Assembly: GCF_005281475.1 (NCBI RefSeq)
Contig: NZ_CP040106.1
Coordinates: 2,942,501-3,006,500 of the forward strand
Direction: 5' to 3'
Origin: Echinicola rosea
GTDB lineage: Bacteria; Bacteroidota; Bacteroidia; Cytophagales; Cyclobacteriaceae
DNA length: 64,000 nucleotides
Under the pieces are notes generated by a model that saw nothing but the letters and a program-made list of their open reading frames with translations, made no database searches and had not been told where the DNA came from. The translations under genes and the position numbers were made by a program. Below, in pieces: positions 1 to 8,400 of this stretch; the stretch's first letter is position 1, and each line of letters opens with the position of its first letter.

Positions 1-31
1 TCAACTATTTCAAAAAATATCATAGGCTTTT

Positions 32-988
32 CTAACTCCATTCAAGTTGTGATCGCTCCTGCCAATAATCTTTAGGCATTACGGCAAATCTAGAGAGGGT
101 GTCCAATTCATCTTCGGAAAGCTGGAAAGTATTGGCCTTTAGGTTTGCTGTCAACTGAGAAACTGTGCTGGCCCCGCTCAGGACATAGGCAGGATGGATC
201 TTGTCCATGCAGAATCGAAGTGCAATGGCATCAATGCCCACTTGGTATTTGGCAGCTAGTTCTGAGAGGTAAGTATAGGCTTTTTTGTAATGAGGATAAG
301 CGTCATTAGGGAATATTCGTCCATTTGCCAATGCTTCTTTGACGATAATTTTTACCCCGTTTGTTTGAGCATGTTCGAGGAAGGGGAGGGTGGATTGTTC
401 CAGTACATTAAATGTCACTTGAAAAGTTTCAAACAAAGGCGTGTCGTCCACAGCGATGTCCATTGCTTGTTCCAGTACCTCTTGTTGCTCCGCACCGCTC
501 GAACTCAGTCCGATAAGGATCTCTGAGGAACGTTTGATCTCAGCCAATTTCTCCAAAACGGCTTCGTCCTCCAGCACGCCAGATGCTATCGTGGCCGAAT
601 GGATATGGTAAATGCCAAGTGCGGGACACAATTTCTGGGAATAGCTCCACTGTTCTTCCAGTTTTTCCAAGCTGTGTTCTTTGATTTCATGTTTGCCTTC
701 ATAGCCCAGCTTCCAATCAGCGGCATAGGTGTAGCCCCATTTGGACCCGAACATGACATCTTGGTGCTTTCTTGTTTGGTGCCAGTTCAGTAAGAACGAC
801 TCTCCCTTTCCATAGGATGCAGCCGTATCAAAATACCTTATGCCGGATTTATAGGCTTCATCCAAGACGTTGAGGGTGTGACGAAAGAATGCAGCTTCAG
901 ACTTTTCTCGTTGGTCTGATGGGTTGATATTGATGTATTCAGGTCGGCCAAGTGCCGCCATCCCTAGTCCGATTTGTGTAGTAGTCAT
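32..988 (-). CDS. Aldo/keto reductase family protein
   Basis: This 318-residue protein has the layout of an NADPH-dependent aldo/keto reductase (TIM barrel, cytoplasmic). The N-terminus IGLGMAALGRPE is the usual first strand. FDTAASYG (about 53-60) carries the catalytic Asp and Tyr, GSKWGY (about 81-86) the catalytic Lys, and YHIHSAT (about 127-133) the His position. The C-terminal half has the cofactor-type ASTVSQLTANL segment. The substrate cannot be told from sequence; related Bacteroidota proteins act on sugars or small aldehydes. The ATG at 988 is directly followed by the conserved N-terminus, so the start looks right. It appears monocistronic and diverges from the metE leader. Confidence 0.85.
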   Translation of the reverse strand: MTTTQIGLGMAALGRPEYININPSDQREKSEAAFFRHTLNVLDEAYKSGIRYFDTAASYGKGESFLLNWHQTRKHQDVMFGSKWGYTYAADWKLGYEGKHEIKEHSLEKLEEQWSYSQKLCPALGIYHIHSATIASGVLEDEAVLEKLAEIKRSSEILIGLSSSGAEQQEVLEQAMDIAVDDTPLFETFQVTFNVLEQSTLPFLEHAQTNGVKIIVKEALANGRIFPNDAYPHYKKAYTYLSELAAKYQVGIDAIALRFCMDKIHPAYVLSGASTVSQLTANLKANTFQLSEDELDTLSRFAVMPKDYWQERSQLEWS

Positions 989-1139
989 TCGTTTGAAATT
1001 AGACGGTGGTTACGTCCCTAATTTACGAAAAACATGTGTCAAACCTAAGCCGAAAATATTTGGACAGATCAGATCGTCCAGGTTTCTTCAGGCCGTAAAA
1101 ACAGAAAAATTACTTTTAACACTATGAAGTTATAAAAAG

Positions 1140-1200
1140 CCTAAGACCGAGCCGAGTCGAGGTCCAACGCCTAGCCTTCGACTCCGCTCAGGTTGACATC
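1140..1200. repeat. Palindromic intergenic repeat (family 1, copy 1)
   Basis: The stretch contains an inverted repeat of the type GAGCCGAGTCGAGG ... CCTTCGACTCCGCTC followed by AGGTTGACATC. A related sequence with the same 3' part (CTTTCGACTCCGACCAGGCTGACATC) lies at 63305-63395 in the other end of the window, so this is a dispersed REP-like family rather than a gene-specific signal. Confidence 0.6.
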
Positions 1201-1273
1201 TCACTACTAGCAGTTTAGAAGCTATTTCCCTGGCCGTAAAAATTATTTCTACGCTAAATCCAATTCTTATCCC

Positions 1274-1281
1274 TATATTTG
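1274..1281 (+). promoter_or_regulatory. Candidate -7 element for the metE leader
   Basis: TATATTTG matches the Bacteroidota -7 consensus TAnnTTTG and lies about 40 bases before the riboswitch aptamer. This is a plausible place for the leader promoter. A good -33 TTG at the expected 19-base spacing is not seen, so the call is weak. Confidence 0.35.
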
Positions 1282-1317
1282 CAGCCAAAGTTCTTTTCAT
1301 ATTTACCTCAATAACCA

Positions 1318-1490
1318 ATATAGGTCGCCGACTACGGTCGGGGATAATAGGGAACCGTGTGAAAATCACGGGCTGTCGCGCAACTGTGAGTGACTAAAAA
1401 GTTCTTGCCCTTGGTTGTCCACTGTTCTGATCTCTTTCAGAATGGGAAGGACGGCAAGAATGTCATGAGCCAGGAGACCTGCCTGTATTG
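1318..1490 (+). ncRNA. Cobalamin (B12) riboswitch aptamer upstream of metE
   Basis: Conserved aptamer landmarks appear in order: a GGTC-type 5' segment at 1323, AGGGAACCGTGTGAAAATCACGG at 1349-1371, the B12-box-like CTGTCGCGCAACTGTGA at 1373-1389, and AGCCAGGAGACCTGCC at 1468-1483. This is the cobalamin riboswitch arrangement. It precedes the B12-independent methionine synthase metE. Known biology of the pair is that adenosyl- or methylcobalamin binding turns metE off when the B12-dependent enzyme MetH can work, which implies a metH elsewhere in the genome. Confidence 0.93.
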
Positions 1491-1519
1491 ACTTATCCAT
1501 CTCGTGTGGATAGGGGTGA

Positions 1520-1644
1520 CAATGCTTTCGCGATTTGAAGCTACTGTCAGGTACACACGCTTTTCCTTTCTTCTCTGGGAGTCATATGCCCAAGGGAAAA
1601 GTATGTCTATTTTTCAGTCTCTTCATATCATTCCAAAAGCATTG
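1520..1644 (+). promoter_or_regulatory. Probable expression platform of the metE riboswitch
   Basis: Between the aptamer and metE, CAATGCTTT (1520-1528) is complementary to AAAGCATTG (1636-1644). Inside that loop, CTTTTCC near 1560 can pair with GGAAAAG near 1595, followed by a short T-rich stretch. Two such nested pairings could form the alternative structures that couple ligand binding to termination or translation. Which structure is the off state is not clear from sequence. Confidence 0.5.
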
Positions 1645-1700
1645 TAAAGTGTGGCGAAGGGCTTTTGACGAATTATTTATCACGTTAAAAGTTTAAAACT

Positions 1701-4028
1701 ATGCTAACGCACAATCTTGGCTACCCGCGAATTGGTAGCAAAAGACAATTAAAAAAAGCCTGTGAGGCTTACTGGGCCGGTAAAATCCCGCTAAATGACC
1801 TTAAGAAAACTGCTGAGGAAATTCGGGAGACCAACTGGAAGTTGCAGCAGGAAGCGGGATTGGACCTGATTCCTTCAAATGATTTCTCTTTTTATGATCA
1901 GGTATTGGACATGGCATTTACAGTAGGGGCCATTCCCGAGCGGTACCATGAAATTCTCACCGAACAGAAAAAACCGGAAATTGACCTGTATTTTGCGATG
2001 GCTCGAGGCTATCAAAAGGAAGGGCTTGACATTATTGCGATGGAAATGACCAAATGGTTTGACACCAATTATCATTATATCGTTCCGGAGTTTACCAAAG
2101 GCCAACAGTTCAAACTTTTTTCCACAAAAGTTCTTGATGAATTTAAAGAGGCCAAGCGATTGGGGGTCCATACCAAGCCCGTCCTATTGGGGCCGGTTTC
2201 ATTTTTGCTTTTGGGGAAGGAAAAAGAGGATGGATTCCACCGTCTTGATCTGTTGAAGCAGCTATTGCCTGTTTACATCGATGTACTGAAGAAGCTGGAA
2301 GCGCTAAATGCTGATTGGGTGCAGATCGACGAACCATTTTTGGCAATGGATCTTGGTGATGACGAGAAGTCAGCGGTACAGTGGGCTTATGGAGAAATCA
2401 AAAAAGCAGTTCCTGGACTAAAAATACTATTGACCACGTATTTTGGCTCACTGGGTGATAACCTAGGGTTTGTGGCGGGATTGCCCGTTTGTGGACTTCA
2501 CGTGGATTTGGTTCGCGCACCGGAGCAGCTAGATGCAGTTCTGGAGGCAATACCTCCTAATATGAGCTTATCCCTTGGTGTCGTAGATGGTAGAAATATC
2601 TGGAAAAATGATTACCAAGCATCCTTGGAACTGATCAGTAAGGCTCGTGACAATAAGCAGGACGACCGTCTGCTTATTGGTTCCAGCTGTTCATTGCTCC
2701 ACAGTCCCTGTGACCTGGAGGAAGAGTCTGATGAGGAATCGTTAAGCGCAGCACTTAAAAGCTGGCTGGCTTTTGCCCGCCAAAAGGTAAATGAGATCGC
2801 TGAATTAAGGGCAATTGCAATGGACAGTTTCTCGGCGCAGCACAAAGCATTGCTGGAAGGGAACAAAGAGGCATTGCGCAGCAAAGCAACCAGCATTCAG
2901 ATTCATAAGCCAATTGTACAAGAAGCCGTGGCTGGGCTTCGTCCAATACATGGCAAGCGGAAAAATTCTTTTTCAAGCCGCAAAGCACTTCAGGCTAAAC
3001 ACCTTGATTTGCCATACTTTGCCACTACTACCATTGGTTCTTTTCCCCAGACCAAGGAGGTACGTCAGTGGCGTTCTCAACTGAAGAGAGGAATATTGAC
3101 TGAAAATCAATATGACGACAACATCAAAGCCGCCACTGAAAAAGCGATCCGATGGCAAGAAGAGATGGATTTGGATGTTTTGGTTCATGGAGAATTTGAG
3201 CGTAATGATATGGTGGAGTATTTTGGAGAAAAACTTGAAGGTTTTGCTTTTACCCAAAACGGATGGGTACAGAGTTACGGTTCCAGGTGCGTAAAACCTC
3301 CCATCATCTATGGAGATGTTTCAAGGGCTGAGCCAATGACCTTATTTTGGACGAAATTTGCCCAATCACTGACGGATAAGCCTGTAAAGGGGATGCTGAC
3401 AGGACCGGTTACGATATTACAATGGTCTTTTGTCCGCAATGACCAACCGAGAAAAACTACTTGCCAGCAAATTGCATTGGCCATTCGTGAAGAGGTGAAA
3501 GATTTGGAAAATGCGGGGATTCACGTCATTCAGATTGATGAGCCTGCTTTGCGCGAAGGACTACCGCTCAGACATGCGGATTGGGACAACTACCTGCATT
3601 GGGCAGTGGAATGCTTCAGGATTTCTGCTTCGGGGGTAGAAGATATTACGCAAATCCATACTCATATGTGTTATTCTGAGTTTAATGATATCATTGAACA
3701 TATTGCAGCGATGGATGCCGATGTGATTACCATCGAGTGTTCTCGTTCTCAGATGGAATTGCTGGATGCCTTTGCGGCGTTTAACTATCCCAATGACATT
3801 GGCCCTGGGGTCTATGATATCCATTCCCCTAGGGTGCCTTCTACGGCAGAGATGGTGTCCTTGTTAGAGAAAGCCAAAGCGGTAGTGCCGTATCAACAGT
3901 TATGGGTAAATCCAGACTGCGGCCTTAAGACCAGAGGTTGGGAAGAAACTGAGGAAGCGCTGAAACGGATGGTGGATGCTGCCAAAAAACTCAGGGCGGA
4001 GATGGCCACAGATGTGGCAGTATCTTAA
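1701..4028 (+). CDS. metE: 5-methyltetrahydropteroyltriglutamate--homocysteine methyltransferase (cobalamin-independent methionine synthase)
   Basis: This 775-residue protein has the normal MetE length and both barrel domains. The N-terminal half begins with the typical LGYPRIGSKRQLKKACEAYW. The catalytic half begins near residue 435 with TTTIGSFPQTKEVR. Zinc/homocysteine ligands are visible in QIHTHMCYSEF (His and Cys near 653-657) and in NPDCGLKTR (Cys near 740). It transfers the methyl group of 5-methyl-tetrahydrofolate to homocysteine in the cytoplasm, the last step of methionine synthesis. The gene stands alone behind a cobalamin riboswitch and is followed by a hairpin terminator, so it is most likely repressed by B12. 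Confidence 0.97.
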   Translation: MLTHNLGYPRIGSKRQLKKACEAYWAGKIPLNDLKKTAEEIRETNWKLQQEAGLDLIPSNDFSFYDQVLDMAFTVGAIPERYHEILTEQKKPEIDLYFAMARGYQKEGLDIIAMEMTKWFDTNYHYIVPEFTKGQQFKLFSTKVLDEFKEAKRLGVHTKPVLLGPVSFLLLGKEKEDGFHRLDLLKQLLPVYIDVLKKLEALNADWVQIDEPFLAMDLGDDEKSAVQWAYGEIKKAVPGLKILLTTYFGSLGDNLGFVAGLPVCGLHVDLVRAPEQLDAVLEAIPPNMSLSLGVVDGRNIWKNDYQASLELISKARDNKQDDRLLIGSSCSLLHSPCDLEEESDEESLSAALKSWLAFARQKVNEIAELRAIAMDSFSAQHKALLEGNKEALRSKATSIQIHKPIVQEAVAGLRPIHGKRKNSFSSRKALQAKHLDLPYFATTTIGSFPQTKEVRQWRSQLKRGILTENQYDDNIKAATEKAIRWQEEMDLDVLVHGEFERNDMVEYFGEKLEGFAFTQNGWVQSYGSRCVKPPIIYGDVSRAEPMTLFWTKFAQSLTDKPVKGMLTGPVTILQWSFVRNDQPRKTTCQQIALAIREEVKDLENAGIHVIQIDEPALREGLPLRHADWDNYLHWAVECFRISASGVEDITQIHTHMCYSEFNDIIEHIAAMDADVITIECSRSQMELLDAFAAFNYPNDIGPGVYDIHSPRVPSTAEMVSLLEKAKAVVPYQQLWVNPDCGLKTRGWEETEEALKRMVDAAKKLRAEMATDVAVS

Positions 4029-4039
4029 ACAATTTATTG

Positions 4040-4076
4040 ATCCGGGCAGTTTTAGAATTGTCCGGATTTATTTGTT
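4040..4076 (+). terminator. Intrinsic terminator after metE
   Basis: ATCCGGGCAGTT (4040-4051) pairs imperfectly with AATTGTCCGGAT (4057-4068), followed by TTATTTGTTT. It lies in the short gap between metE and the next gene, so downstream expression probably needs readthrough or its own promoter. Confidence 0.6.
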
Positions 4077-4082
4077 TGATAT

Positions 4083-4571
4083 ATGAGTTATTCTAAAAAG
4101 CAACCTTTACATTATAGTGCGCCACTGCGATCCTGGGATATTTATGCCAGTAGTTTTTTGCTGGAAGTACGCTCGGATCAAAAAGCTAAGGATCATAAGG
4201 TACTGGCATATTACAAAAGGAAATTTGGCTGGAAGTCATTTCCTGACCTGAATGTGCACGCTTATGAATCGATCGTATTGACAGATCTCAGCAAGAAGAT
4301 TCTCTGGGTGAACGCTGGTTTTAGGAAGATGACACATTATACTGCCCATTACGCCATTGGCAAAAAACCAGATTTTCTGCAAGGGCCTTTAACCTCCCCT
4401 TTGGCCAAAAGGCGTATCAGGGAAAAACTAAAAGAAGAAAAGCCTTTTAAAGCCAGGCTGCTCAATTACAAAAAAGACCAGACTACCTATATTTGTGCCA
4501 TTCATGTGTTTCCTTTGCAAAACAGAAGCGGAGATACCACACATCTATTGGCACTTGAAAAAGAAGAATGA
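4083..4571 (+). CDS. Small single-domain PAS protein, LOV-like but without the photoactive cysteine
   Basis: The 162-residue cytoplasmic protein is a stand-alone PAS domain with no output domain. Residues about 60-155 follow the PAS/LOV pattern: ESIVLTDLSKKILWVNAGFRKMT, then GKKPDFLQGPLTS, then LLNYKKDQTTYICAIHVFPLQN. In true LOV photoreceptors the equivalent helix reads GxNCRFLQG with an adduct-forming Cys. Here that position is Pro/Asp, so flavin-adduct photochemistry is not expected. It may be a signalling or protein-interaction module. The stop overlaps the start of the following thioesterase gene (ATGA), which indicates translational coupling. Confidence 0.7.
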   Translation: MSYSKKQPLHYSAPLRSWDIYASSFLLEVRSDQKAKDHKVLAYYKRKFGWKSFPDLNVHAYESIVLTDLSKKILWVNAGFRKMTHYTAHYAIGKKPDFLQGPLTSPLAKRRIREKLKEEKPFKARLLNYKKDQTTYICAIHVFPLQNRSGDTTHLLALEKEE

Positions 4572-4957
4572 ACACACTTGAAGAAAAAATCAAAAAAGCA
4601 GAAACGAGGGTTTTTAAGGCTGTATTTCCCAATACGGTAAATCATTATGATACGCTTTTTGGCGGCACTGCCATGCATATGATGGATGAAGTCGCCTTTA
4701 TTGCAGCGACGAGATTCAGTCGCCAGCGGATGGTGACGGTGAGTAGTGATAAGATTGATTTTACAGTTCCTATTCCTGCGGGAACAATTATTGAACTGGT
4801 GGCACATATTGTACATCTCGGCAAGACCAGCCTTAAAGTCCAAGTGGATATTTTTATCGAGCAGATGTATGAAGAGGGAAGGGAAAAAGCCATTAGTGGT
4901 ACATTCACCCTAGTGGCCATTGACGATCAAAAGAAGCCCACAACAATTCTTAAGTAA
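4568..4957 (+). CDS. Acyl-CoA thioesterase, hotdog fold (YciA/BACH type)
   Basis: The 129-residue protein has the single hotdog domain of YciA-like acyl-CoA thioesterases. The helix segment NHYDTLFGGTAMHMMDEVAFIAATRF (broken here by the conserved Asp of MDE) and the strand VSSDKIDFTVPIPAGTIIEL are typical. It would hydrolyse acyl-CoAs in the cytoplasm. The start codon overlaps the previous stop by 4 bases, so it is cotranscribed with the PAS protein. A hairpin follows at 4963. Confidence 0.85.
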   Translation: MNTLEEKIKKAETRVFKAVFPNTVNHYDTLFGGTAMHMMDEVAFIAATRFSRQRMVTVSSDKIDFTVPIPAGTIIELVAHIVHLGKTSLKVQVDIFIEQMYEEGREKAISGTFTLVAIDDQKKPTTILK

Positions 4958-4962
4958 TAAAA

Positions 4963-4990
4963 GAGCCATCTCCAAAAAAGGAAATGGCTC
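4963..4990 (-). terminator. Hairpin terminator, best read on the minus strand
   Basis: GAGCCAT-c-TCC (4963-4973) pairs with GGA-a-ATGGCTC (4980-4990). On the minus strand the hairpin is followed by TTTTATT, whereas the plus strand continues with GGGGGTAA. It therefore looks like the terminator of a minus-strand gene, and the nearest one is the PhoX-like gene at 5760. A 0.7-kb repeat element now lies between the two. Confidence 0.55.
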
Positions 4991-5042
4991 GGGGGTAAAG
5001 TATATCTAAGGGTTAATGCTGATCAAGTTTAACCCGTTTTAT

Positions 5043-5750
5043 CAATGTCGTTTAGTTAGTATGTGTCTGGAAATATTGGTTTAATTTTTCTAGCTAAATC
5101 CCTAGGTGGTTTTCATCTCTTTACCTTTGTTACTTTTTTGCTTCAGGTCAAAAAAGTAACCAAAAAACCCCGCCGCTACGCCACGGCGCACAGGTGTGCA
5201 GCTATTGGGCTAAAATTAAAACCTCCCCTCATGCAGGCAAACTCCTCCTTTTCTAGCTGCCAATATTCTTTTTGGCTAGTATTTCGTCAAACAAGCCTGC
5301 CTTCTTGCCCACCCGCTATTTAATTTCTTAACGCCCAATACCTGCAAGGCGAATTCAGTTAATAAGTCCCAAAAAGGTATCGCTTCCTTATTCCGGCCCT
5401 TGGTATGCCTGTTTTCCAGCCGATGGTGGAGGCCGTTAAGAAAGTGAGTTGGCTCGCGTCGTGGAACAGCGAGGCCCACTCACTTTTAGGCCGTAGCCAT
5501 CGGGTGGAAATTAAAATGGGTGAGGGATCCACGTCGCAGGGTAAATCCATGTCCCATTTTAAAGGGCATACCACCGGCCTGGATTTTTTTCTTTCTTTTT
5601 TCATCAATAGCCTGCCCCGAAGGCTTTCGGGGGAAAAAAGGAAAAGGATAAAATCCACCAGGATGATCAGGTTTCCCCAGCCAAAGTCAATCAAAAAAAG
5701 GACTTTTAGGTATATGAAAAGAAGGAAATCCCCTTAACTAAACGACATTG
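5043..5750 (+). mobile_element. Modular inverted-repeat element, copy A (no transposase)
   Basis: The element is bounded by CAATGTCGTTTAGTTA (5043-5058) and its inverse TAACTAAACGACATTG (5735-5750). About 708 bp lie between the ends and no credible gene is present. Modules in order: a 5' module with the perfect hairpin GTTACTTTTTTG-N8-CAAAAAAGTAAC and a GC-rich CCGCCGCTACGCCACGGCG block; a CAGGCAAACTCCTCC...TGCAAGGCG module; the long palindrome at 5420-5503; and a 3' module with an imperfect CTTTCTTTTTTC/GAAAAAAGGAAAG hairpin. Four more copies occur in this window in the same orientation. It is probably a non-autonomous element moved by a transposase encoded elsewhere. The stop codon of the PhoX-like gene lies 10-12 bases beyond the right end. 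Confidence 0.75.
5420..5503. repeat. 84-bp long palindrome inside copy A
   Basis: CCGATGG (5420-5426) pairs with CCATCGG (5497-5503), GGCC with GGCC, and AAAGTGAGT with ACTCACTTT, closing through GG-TCGC/GCGA-CC. The same palindrome recurs at 18001-18082 (outside any element) and at 34978-35061 (copy E). Confidence 0.75.
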
Positions 5751-5759
5751 AATGTGGGT

Positions 5760-7169
5760 TTAAGCCCTCTGTCCCCAAGGACCTGTAATGGCGAGGGTAA
5801 GTCCCGCTCCTTGGATATTGACGAAGTAGGTGGATCCATCAGGGGAAAATACTCCTCCGGCAAATTCTGTCCTGAAGCCTATGTTTTCGGCCAGTTTATA
5901 GTATTCGCCTTTTGGGGTGATGCCCACGACAAATGGATGCTTATCATCCTCACAGAGCAAGAGGTCTCCCCACGGAGCGATGGCGACATTGTCGCAGCTT
6001 TTTAGGATTTCTTTGTCATTAGGCTCCGCAAATAGCTCCAAAGTGCCTGGGGTGGTATGGTCATTAGGTTTGCCTTCATTGGCTCCTGGGGTGTAGCGGA
6101 ATACTTGGCCAGCGGCAATTTCCCCGCCATTGGTGCAGGCAAAATAGAGCTCACCATCACCAAACCAAATGCCTTCGCCTCTCGCAAAACAAGCTGCGCC
6201 CTGCTCAAATCCCCGATGCCTCAAATCATCTTCAGGGGCATCAATGTCCTCTAGGTCAATCCAAGAGACTTTGTAAGGATGGTTTTTTTGAAACTTCGGT
6301 GTGTCCAAGTCACTCCAGTTTCTGGTATCACGGCTTTTTTCTTCCAAGATGGCCAAGGCTTGCAATCTTCCTCCATTGTACAGTTTGCCGGGTTCGTTTG
6401 GAATAAACCGGTAAAATAATCCATCACCCCGATCTTCGGTAAGGTAAACGATGCTGGTTTTGGGATCGACAGCAACAGCTTCATGGTTAAACCTCCCCAT
6501 CTCTTTGATAGGAATGGCCTTGTTTAGTTTCTTGTCGGCAGAGGCATTGACTTCGAATACATAGCCATGGTTAAGGTCTAGTCTTCCATCATATGCGCCC
6601 GTCTTGACGGTGGATTCTTCGCAGGTCAACCAGCTGTTCCAAGGGGTAATGCCTCCGGCGCAGTTTCTGACGGTGCCCGCCAAGCTCAGGAATTCATCCT
6701 CTACTTCTCCTGTTTTGGGATTGTAAACCAAGGTGGTGGTGCCTCCCAGTCCTGGCAGCTTCCCTTTACCCGTTTCATAAAACAGGTCAGCCGGAACATT
6801 TGTAAATCGCTCATTTTCTTTACCAAAAGCTCCTTTTTCAAAATCGTCAGGGCTGATTTCATGGTTTCTGACGATGAGCACTTTGCCGTTTTCACCCTTA
6901 AATGTACCCATACCATCTGGGTTGCCCGGGGTGAGTAGGCCGTCGCTCATTTCTTGTCCTATTTTGGAAATGACCTTATAAGAAAATCCCTTGGGTAGGT
7001 TAAGGATGCCTTCTGGGTCGGGAAGAAGTGCGCCATACCCGGCATTAGCGTTCATGGTATTGGCAAGGGCATTGGGCTGGACAAACTGGTAAAGTCCCAT
7101 AAAGCCAACAGTGGCAATGCCGGATTTTTTTAAAAAACTCCTTCGTGATGTTTTTGATAATTGTCTCAT
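5760..7169 (-). CDS. Tat-exported PhoX-like (DUF839) alkaline phosphatase family protein
   Basis: This 469-residue protein starts with a twin-arginine signal (SRRSFLKKSGIATVGFMGLYQF, broken after the hydrophobic core), so it is exported folded to the periplasm. The remainder resembles the PhoX/DUF839 beta-propeller family: LIVRNHEISPD, NCAGGITPWNSWLTCEE, GRFNHEAVAVDPKTSIVYLTED, and the C-terminal FSPDGSTYFVNIQGAGLTLAITGPW (given in part). Known PhoX enzymes are calcium/iron-dependent phosphomonoesterases, but activity of this branch is unproven. The C-terminus GQRA-stop runs into the flank of repeat element copy A, so the last residues and stop may have been changed by insertion. Confidence 0.82.
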   Translation of the reverse strand: MRQLSKTSRRSFLKKSGIATVGFMGLYQFVQPNALANTMNANAGYGALLPDPEGILNLPKGFSYKVISKIGQEMSDGLLTPGNPDGMGTFKGENGKVLIVRNHEISPDDFEKGAFGKENERFTNVPADLFYETGKGKLPGLGGTTTLVYNPKTGEVEDEFLSLAGTVRNCAGGITPWNSWLTCEESTVKTGAYDGRLDLNHGYVFEVNASADKKLNKAIPIKEMGRFNHEAVAVDPKTSIVYLTEDRGDGLFYRFIPNEPGKLYNGGRLQALAILEEKSRDTRNWSDLDTPKFQKNHPYKVSWIDLEDIDAPEDDLRHRGFEQGAACFARGEGIWFGDGELYFACTNGGEIAAGQVFRYTPGANEGKPNDHTTPGTLELFAEPNDKEILKSCDNVAIAPWGDLLLCEDDKHPFVVGITPKGEYYKLAENIGFRTEFAGGVFSPDGSTYFVNIQGAGLTLAITGPWGQRA

Positions 7170-7311
7170 ATACTTGTTTTAAACTTTCAATTTATAGCTT
7201 TCCTCCGATGAGGGGATTAAGGAGATATTGTCTTATAGTTACCTTTTTTTGATATGCCTCGCAATGCTGCAAAGGATCAAACTAAATACTGCATCTGCGG
7301 ATTTTGGGCTA

Positions 7312-7342
7312 TAAAAAAACCTGACTTTTGGAAAGTCAGGTT
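7312..7342 (-). terminator. Intrinsic terminator of the 7365 gene
   Basis: Read on the minus strand, AACCTGACTTT and AAAGTCAGGTT form a perfect 11-bp stem with a tiny loop followed by seven Ts. It lies 23 bases past the stop codon of the secreted protein gene, so that gene and the PhoX-like gene are separate transcription units. Confidence 0.9.
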
Positions 7343-7364
7343 CGCTTCTATGTGAAGACTTAAA

Positions 7365-8162
7365 CTACCGAATGGCCTTGATCAGGGTAGCCATATAAAC
7401 CCACTTTTGGTCCCTTGAACTGAGTCCTTCTTCCATGGCTACCAGTTGTTCCTCAGAGGCTTCCATATCCTCGTATTCCATTGAATTAAAGAACTGCATG
7501 TAATTGTCGTAGAAATTTAGCGTCATATGGGTGTATTCGGCTTCACTGCCCATGGGGACAGCTGTGCGAAGAAATTTCCAGCTCCCCATCATGTTAGCCT
7601 CTACTTTCTTTTGGTGGAAGGGCTGGTACAAATCTTCTTCTACGTGTTCATACTCGTTAAATTGACCTTCTGTGGCTTTCATGAGGTCAAAGGAGGCAAG
7701 TACGCCCGGTTTCATGTCGAAGTCATCTTTTGTTTTGGCCACCACGGTCATGTACGCGCGCATGGCCAGATCACGGTTGTTCTTGATTTTCTCGACTTCT
7801 TTAGCGATTTCGATTTCGCTCATGTCACTTGAATAGGCCCGTTTGGCATAATTGATAAAATTGTCATCGGTCATGCCGTTCATCATTTTGACAGGATCAT
7901 CGTAATAGGTAATAGTGACATATTGGAAGCCACCTTGGTCAGGCCCTGACTGTAATGACCATAAATCCCAACCTTGAACATCTCCTTGTTTTACCGCTTG
8001 CTGGTAGATTTTTTCCAGGAAATCCTTGTTCTCGGAATAATCAACCATTTGGCTTGAAGATACCTTGATGAATTCTATCACCAAGTACTGTGAGCTTTCC
8101 TGCGCTACAGCGCTGCGGTACATTAAAGCGAAAACCAGAACGAAATAAAACAACTTTTTCAT
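7365..8162 (-). CDS. Secreted protein of unknown function with two related alpha/beta-barrel-like halves
   Basis: The 265-residue protein has a signal peptide (MKKLFYFVLVFALMYRSAVA) and is probably periplasmic. Two halves look like a duplication: WDLWSLQSGPDQGGFQYVTITYYDD near 65-90 (given in part) and SWKFLRTAV...YTHMTLNFYDNYMQFFNS near 195-230. The alternating strand/helix pattern ending in YDD/YDN resembles dimeric alpha-beta barrel (ferredoxin-like) domains of monooxygenase or stress-response type. No catalytic residues are recognised. The gene is monocistronic, with its own terminator. Confidence 0.6.
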   Translation of the reverse strand: MKKLFYFVLVFALMYRSAVAQESSQYLVIEFIKVSSSQMVDYSENKDFLEKIYQQAVKQGDVQGWDLWSLQSGPDQGGFQYVTITYYDDPVKMMNGMTDDNFINYAKRAYSSDMSEIEIAKEVEKIKNNRDLAMRAYMTVVAKTKDDFDMKPGVLASFDLMKATEGQFNEYEHVEEDLYQPFHQKKVEANMMGSWKFLRTAVPMGSEAEYTHMTLNFYDNYMQFFNSMEYEDMEASEEQLVAMEEGLSSRDQKWVYMATLIKAIR

Positions 8163-8400
8163 ATTGTAGGTATTTTGGGTTCACAAAATAATTTCTTTAA
8201 TCTCTTACTATTAATATAATCATTTATTTGGTGTTTGAGAAAAATTGTTGATATTTTTATGATGAAATTTTATCAGAATGTATTTGGTGTTGGGAATATT
8301 CTGATTTGTCAAAATTTATTCGATTTTGTTACGTTATTTAGAATAAACCTTTCCTAAAAAGCATGATGTGGTAAGTCATATGGAGGGGCAAGGAAGGGAG

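Noticed and set aside
5063..5323. Open frames translating GGFHPFTFVTFLLQVKKVTK-like peptides, repeated near 18095, 21928 and 34538
   Set aside because: They recur only because the nucleotide element recurs. Frames differ in length, lack ribosome sites and cross the hairpin and GC block; conservation is in the DNA.
5359..5737. Overlapping open frames on both strands in copy A (and near 34917-35250 in copy E)
   Set aside because: They read through the 84-bp palindrome, which opens frames on both strands by symmetry. No protein-like features.
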